64,000 nt of DNA. Source: Arthrobacter sp. OY3WO11. Lineage in GTDB: Bacteria; Actinomycetota; Actinomycetes; Actinomycetales; Micrococcaceae. Position 1 is the stretch's first letter. The number at the start of each line of letters is the position of its first letter. The translations under genes and the position numbers were made by a program. The DNA is taken from positions 644,147 through 708,146 of the forward strand of contig NZ_LWLP01000001.1 of the NCBI RefSeq assembly GCF_001641125.1, read 5' to 3'. Below, piece by piece: positions 60,341 through 64,000 of this stretch. Below the pieces are notes generated by a model, which saw nothing but the letters and a program-made list of their open reading frames with translations, searched no databases and had not been told where the DNA came from.

Positions 60341-61392
60341 TCCACGGGCGGTACCAGTTTCCTTGGCTTGAGCACGGGGGAGGGAGTTACTCCTTCCCCC
60401 GTTCCCATGCCCTGGAGAACCGCCCTGACGGCATCAGTGGCCGGTATCGTCGGCTCCCAGCAGAGGATCCGGCGGGCCCGGCCAGTGTCCATGATGGGAG
60501 CGCCGGCTGCCATTTCCACCCACCCGGAGTCGGTGGGCTGAAGCCGCAGCCGCCACGTCAGGCCAACGATCCTGTGAAGCAGCCCCATGGGAATGGGGAG
60601 TATCCTGCGGGCGCCCAGGATGCGGGCGAGTTCCTGCGGCGTCAGCACCGGCTCCGCCGCGATGTTGAAAGCCCCGGAGGCCCGCTGGTCGATAACACGC
60701 CAGTAGGCGTCCGCCACATCATCAGCGTGTACCGCCTGGAAGACCAGGCTGTCCGGGGCGGGAAGCAGCGGAATCCGAAGTTTCCCCGGCAGCAGGCGCG
60801 GCAGGAGCCTGCCGAGGAAATACCTGCCGATCTCACTTCCGGCATCGGACTGGAAAATCAGGCCTGGCCGGAGCCTTGCAACCGAGATGCCTGGCTCCGC
60901 TGCCATGAACGCGTCCAGGGCTTCCTCCTGCTCCGCCTTGTGCCGGCTGTAGTGCGAGCCTGCCATGCCGTGGACCGGCCACGATTCGTCGTGTCGCTGA
61001 TCTTTGGATGCCTTGCTGTAGGCGCCGACCGACGAGGCACAGACCACCTGTTTCACCCCGGCCCTGGCGGCAGCCGCCAGCACGTTCCTGGTGCCTGTCA
61101 CGTTGGTGCGGTACAGCTCTTCCAAATCCCGGTTGGGCTGGATCTGCCAGGCCAGGTGAACCACGGAATCCACGCCTTCCAGGGCGGCATCAAGCCGGGT
61201 GCGGTCGCTGTCCAGGCCGACGTCCAGGGGGTGCCATTGGATGCCGGAGTAGGGTTCCCGGCTGGTGTCGGGGAGGCGCCTGCTGATCCCCGTCAGTTTC
61301 AGGCTTCCCGGCTTTTCGGACAGCTTGGCCTGCAGCTTGCGGAGGAGTGCTGTTCCAGCATTTCCGCTGGCACCCGTGATGGCGATGTGCAT
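60337..61392 (-). CDS. NAD-dependent epimerase/dehydratase family protein (extended SDR)
   Basis: A 351-aa extended SDR. The Rossmann motif ITGASGNAGTALL is at residues 4-16, VDSVVHLAW mid-domain, the catalytic Ser/Tyr/Lys appear as CASSVGAYS and HYSRHKAEQE, and VHADDVADAYWRV and FNIAAEPVLTPQELA follow. Related proteins act on sugar nucleotides or steroid-like substrates; none can be chosen. It is divergent from the sigma factor gene across about 147 bases that contain a motif-class palindrome. Confidence 0.88.
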   Translation of the reverse strand: MHIAITGASGNAGTALLRKLQAKLSEKPGSLKLTGISRRLPDTSREPYSGIQWHPLDVGLDSDRTRLDAALEGVDSVVHLAWQIQPNRDLEELYRTNVTGTRNVLAAAARAGVKQVVCASSVGAYSKASKDQRHDESWPVHGMAGSHYSRHKAEQEEALDAFMAAEPGISVARLRPGLIFQSDAGSEIGRYFLGRLLPRLLPGKLRIPLLPAPDSLVFQAVHADDVADAYWRVIDQRASGAFNIAAEPVLTPQELARILGARRILPIPMGLLHRIVGLTWRLRLQPTDSGWVEMAAGAPIMDTGRARRILCWEPTIPATDAVRAVLQGMGTGEGVTPSPVLKPRKLVPPVD

Positions 61393-61464
61393 GGCAAGGA
61401 CTCCTTGGCTTGGCCTCCCGGTACGGCTGACAAACCGAGCCTATATCCGGGGAGCATTGTTTTA

Positions 61465-61480
61465 TAAGCAACCTTATGAT
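61465..61480 (+). promoter_or_regulatory. TAAGCAACCTTA palindrome overlapping a TATGAT -10 before the sigma gene
   Basis: TAAG-CAAC-CTTA at 61465-61476, followed by -10 TATGAT (61475-61480) and the sigma start codon 59 bases further. The core is identical to that at 42366-42377. The preceding TTTTAT region gives no good -35. Confidence 0.65.
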
Positions 61481-61539
61481 TTCCTACTTCTAAGTCTTGC
61501 CGCAGGCTTTCGGACCCCTACCCGAGGGAACCAACGACA

Positions 61540-62520
61540 ATGCCCGAAAACTTTCCCGCACTTGCCGTGGATACAATGCCCGTCCACCAGACCCAGCCAC
61601 AACTCCAGGGAAACAGCCCTTCCGGTACTAAAGCGGGACGGCTGCGCCAGACCTTCGAAAACGACCTGGTCCTCGGCTACCTGGACCTGGCGGAGGCCCT
61701 GGCGGCCCGGTTTGAAGCCCGTGGGCGCGAACGCGCCGACCTGAACCAGGTTGCCTACCTTGGACTCGTGAAGGCCGCCCGCGGCTTCGACCAGTCCAAG
61801 GGCGAAAGCTTCCCTGCCTACGCAGCCCCCACCATCACGGGGGAGCTGAAGCGGTACCTGCGTGACCGCACGTGGGTTGTCCGCCCGCCACGGCACATCC
61901 AGGACTTACGCACCCGGATGTTCCGCGCCGAGCCGGAGCTCACCCAGTCGCTGGGCAGGAATCCCAGCGTGGCCGAGCTGGCAGGGGCCCTGGACGAAGA
62001 TCCCGCGGCCGTGCAGGAAGCAATCTCGGCCTCGAGCAGCATGCACCCCGACTCGCTGGACGCCGTCAACCCGCACTCCGACGCGCCGTCCATCGGCGAG
62101 ATGCTGGCATGCCCCGAGACTCCGCTGGAACGCCTGGAGGAGCTCGCCTGCCTGCGTGATGCCATCCAGGACCTGGACCCCGCGGACCGGGAACTCCTGT
62201 ACCGCCGCTACTTCTGCGAGGAAACCCAGGTGCAGCTGGGAAAGCGGCTGGGCATGTCCCAAATGCAGGTCTCGCGCCGGCTTGCCCGGGTGCTGGTGGC
62301 TCTCCAGCGAAGGCTCGAAGACAGTGCCATCGCAGGACCGGGAGACGAAACACAAGGGAACACTGCCCGGGGAAATGCAGGCCACGGGACCCGTATGGTC
62401 CCGGTGGCCGGCGCGTCCTTGCGGACCGCCCACGGAGCGGGCAGTCCTGCCCCGTCCGGCAGGAGTACTGCCCGCCGGGGTGGGGGCGAGGTAGCCGCCA
62501 GGCTCCCCCTGGAAGCGTGA
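61540..62520 (+). CDS. SigF/SigB-type (group 3) RNA polymerase sigma factor
   Basis: A 326-aa alternative sigma factor of the general-stress/sporulation type. Region 2 reads LVLGYLDLAEALAARFEARGRERADLNQVAYLGLVKAARGFDQSKGESFPAYAAPTITGELKRYLRDRTW; region 3 RPPRHIQDL...LTQSLGRNPSVAELAGALD; and region 4 LDPADRELLYRRYFCEETQVQLGKRLGMSQMQVSRRLARVL. The C-terminal 65 residues are an unusual disordered extension. No anti-sigma (RsbW) or anti-anti-sigma gene is adjacent, which is atypical. It is preceded by a TAAG-N4-CTTA promoter. Confidence 0.92.
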   Translation: MPENFPALAVDTMPVHQTQPQLQGNSPSGTKAGRLRQTFENDLVLGYLDLAEALAARFEARGRERADLNQVAYLGLVKAARGFDQSKGESFPAYAAPTITGELKRYLRDRTWVVRPPRHIQDLRTRMFRAEPELTQSLGRNPSVAELAGALDEDPAAVQEAISASSSMHPDSLDAVNPHSDAPSIGEMLACPETPLERLEELACLRDAIQDLDPADRELLYRRYFCEETQVQLGKRLGMSQMQVSRRLARVLVALQRRLEDSAIAGPGDETQGNTARGNAGHGTRMVPVAGASLRTAHGAGSPAPSGRSTARRGGGEVAARLPLEA

Positions 62521-62562
62521 ATCCGCCGCGCGTGAATCCGCTGCGCCTGAGTCCGTAGCGCG
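62518..62562. repeat. three tandem 15-bp repeats at the sigma gene stop codon
   Basis: TGAATCCGCCGCGCG, TGAATCCGCTGCGCC and TGAGTCCGTAGCGCG follow one another, the first beginning with the stop codon, and a fourth partial unit (TGAATCCGGCG) lies about 15 bases further. They may be a recent expansion. Confidence 0.7.
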
Positions 62563-62741
62563 GGAATTCCCAGCTCCTGAATCCGGCGTTCCGTACTCCG
62601 CCAAAAGACCTCAAGAAAACCGCCAACAGCCAAGGGCGGGCCTATCTTGCCTGTTCAGCGCCATGGCCGAACAACAGACCGAAAGCCGGGAAAAACATCC
62701 GGCCCCGTTTAGGAGCAGCAGCAGAGGGGAACAGGGAGGAC

Positions 62742-63278
62742 ATGGGAAGCACCGAAACAACCAGGCTCAGGGCTGTCCTGTTCGACCGGGACGGCACACT
62801 GGTGGTCGATGTGCCGTACAACGGGGACCCGGACCTTGTCCGGCCGATGCCCGGCGCTAAAGCGGTACTCGATGCCCTGCGCTCTGACGGAATCGCAACC
62901 GGCGTAGTCAGCAACCAGTCCGGCATCGCCCGGGGCATGATCACTGCCGACGACGTCGCCAGGGTAAACGCCAGGGTGGAGGAACTGCTTGGCCCCTTTG
63001 ACGTGTGGGAAGTCTGTCCCCACGCGGAGCAGGATGGCTGCCCGTGCCGGAAGCCCGCACCGGGAATGGTCCATAGCGCCTGCCGGAAGCTCGGTGTCAC
63101 AGAGTCCGAGGCAGCACTGATCGGCGATATCGGCGCCGACGTCAGGGCCGCGGAAGCAGCCGGCGCCACGGGCGTCCTGGTTCCCACACCTGTCACGCTT
63201 GCCGCGGAGGTGGCTGACGCGCCGCTGGTGGCCCAGGACCTGGCCGGCGCCGTGCGCCTGCTGCAGGAGCGGCGGTAA
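62742..63278 (+). CDS. HAD-IIIA phosphatase, D,D-heptose 1,7-bisphosphate phosphatase-like
   Basis: A 178-aa HAD-superfamily phosphatase of the GmhB/HisB-N type. The nucleophile motif is LFDRDGTLVVDVPYNGDP, motif 2 VVSNQSGIARG, the structural zinc site is CPHAEQDGCPCRKPAPGM, and motif 4 is IGDIGADVRAAEAAGA. In Gram-negatives it dephosphorylates heptose 1,7-bisphosphate. Here its stop shares one base with the start of a GT9 gene, so an activated heptose made for a surface glycoconjugate is a reasonable inference; other sugar phosphates remain possible. Confidence 0.85.
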   Translation: MGSTETTRLRAVLFDRDGTLVVDVPYNGDPDLVRPMPGAKAVLDALRSDGIATGVVSNQSGIARGMITADDVARVNARVEELLGPFDVWEVCPHAEQDGCPCRKPAPGMVHSACRKLGVTESEAALIGDIGADVRAAEAAGATGVLVPTPVTLAAEVADAPLVAQDLAGAVRLLQERR

Positions 63279-64000
63279 TGGGCCGCGTCCTGGTGGCGCG
63301 CCTGGACAGCATGGGCGATGTCCTCCTGGCGGGTCCTGCCGTCAGGGCCGTGGCCAACGGCAGGATCCCGGACGGCAGCAGGCCCAACCACGTAGTGATG
63401 CTGTGCGGCAGGCAGGGTGAATCTGCCGCCGCCTTGCTGCCGGGTGCCTCCGAGGTCTACAGCTGGGACAGCCCCTGGATCGTGAATCCTGCACCGAAAA
63501 TGACCGGCCCGCATGCCGACAGGCTCATCGAATACGTCCGCAATTCCAGGATCACCGAAGCCGTCATCCTCACGTCCTTCCACCAGTCACCGCTGCCGCT
63601 GGCGCTGCTGCTGCGGTTGGCGGGTGTTGAGCGCATCACCGGCGCGTCTACTGATTACGCCGGGTCCCTCCTTGATGTCCGGCTGAAGCCGGGGGAGGAC
63701 TTTCCCGAGGACCAGCCTGAGGCTGAACGGGCCCTGGGTATCGCGGAGGCCGCGGGGTTCAGGCTCCCGGCAGGGGACGACGGCAAGCTGCGCCTTGCCT
63801 CTGTGCCGGACGTCGCGGACCTTGTGGGGCACGACCCGTACGTGGTGGTGCACCCCGGCGCGGCCGTCCCCGCAAGGGCCTGGCCCCCGCTGCACCACGC
63901 GGCCGCCGTCGAACTTCTCCAGGGCGCGGGACACCGCGTGGTGGTCACCGGTGGTCCCGGCGAAACCTCCCTGACCGCCACGGTGGCAGGACCCTCGGCG
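63278..64000 (+). CDS. family 9 glycosyltransferase (heptosyltransferase-like), 3' end beyond window
   Basis: The first 241 codons of a GT9 transferase, open at the right edge. The start overlaps the HAD gene stop by one base (TAATG). MGRVLVARLDSMGDVLLAGPAVRAVA is the typical heptosyltransferase N-terminus, ILTSFHQSPLPLALLLRLAGVERITGAS the acceptor-side region, and YVVVHPGAAVPARAWP the donor-binding HPGA motif. In LPS-containing bacteria such enzymes use ADP-heptose; an actinobacterium has no LPS, so the acceptor is a different glycan or glycolipid. It is missing only its C-terminal roughly 100 residues. Confidence 0.88.
   Translation, partial: MGRVLVARLDSMGDVLLAGPAVRAVANGRIPDGSRPNHVVMLCGRQGESAAALLPGASEVYSWDSPWIVNPAPKMTGPHADRLIEYVRNSRITEAVILTSFHQSPLPLALLLRLAGVERITGASTDYAGSLLDVRLKPGEDFPEDQPEAERALGIAEAAGFRLPAGDDGKLRLASVPDVADLVGHDPYVVVHPGAAVPARAWPPLHHAAAVELLQGAGHRVVVTGGPGETSLTATVAGPSA

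Overview
The window is GC-rich chromosomal DNA of a high-GC Gram-positive actinobacterium, most probably Arthrobacter sensu lato (Micrococcaceae). The grounds are GC-rich codon use, many GTG and TTG starts, and a gene set typical of soil actinobacteria: a desABCD-type siderophore operon, LigD/Ku end joining, a DUF3618 / Holin-X pair and a SigF/SigB-type sigma factor. I see no phage, insertion sequence, CRISPR array, rRNA or tRNA. Genus assignment is inference.

Left part (1-16 kb): the first codons of a leftward gene; an aldo/keto reductase; a secreted rhamnogalacturonan lyase behind a LacI-type operator; an epimerase-like gene and two more aldo/keto reductases, the last divergent from an XRE/MmyB-type regulator with an operator between them; dodecin; then a FadR-type regulator divergent from an acid-sugar cluster (DUF1537 kinase, 3-hydroxyisobutyrate-dehydrogenase-type oxidoreductase, GntP permease, class II aldolase). 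Small membrane and acetyltransferase genes follow.

Middle part (16-47 kb): iron-regulated desABCD (four genes joined by 4-nt overlaps), an SDR and a FUSC protein, a ProP-like MFS carrier, ligD divergent from ku, a methyltransferase, a leftward fruR-fruK-fruA-ptsH operon with a visible promoter and terminator, an esterase, a beta-phosphoglucomutase / GH65 phosphorylase operon behind a perfect LacI-type operator, an EntS-like MFS exporter, an unknown gene overlapping pxpA, a DUF445 protein, a glycerophosphodiesterase, and a DoxX-like/azlC/azlD operon.

Right part (48-64 kb) is rich in stress and envelope genes: dps, an acyl-CoA dehydrogenase-like / PIG-L-methyltransferase fusion / glycosyltransferase operon, csbD (58 aa), YihY/BrkB, a DUF3618 / Holin-X / amphipathic-helix trio, a membrane-anchored coiled-coil protein with 27-bp repeats, an epimerase, a SigF/SigB-type sigma factor, and the start of a HAD-phosphatase / GT9 (heptosyltransferase-like) operon that runs off the right edge.

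The most interesting signal crosses these blocks. A palindrome TAAG-N4-CTTA, whose right arm runs into a -10 hexamer (TAGAAT, TATGAT, TAGTAT, TATTAT, TACTAT), lies 47-67 bases upstream of dps, the sigma factor gene, the unknown gene at 42.4 kb, the amphipathic-helix trio and the gene cut by the left edge, with weaker forms upstream of two other small genes. This looks like an undescribed stress regulon. Several intergenic palindromes (a perfect 52-bp one at 31.5 kb; a related pair around gntP-aldolase) look like multicopy elements.
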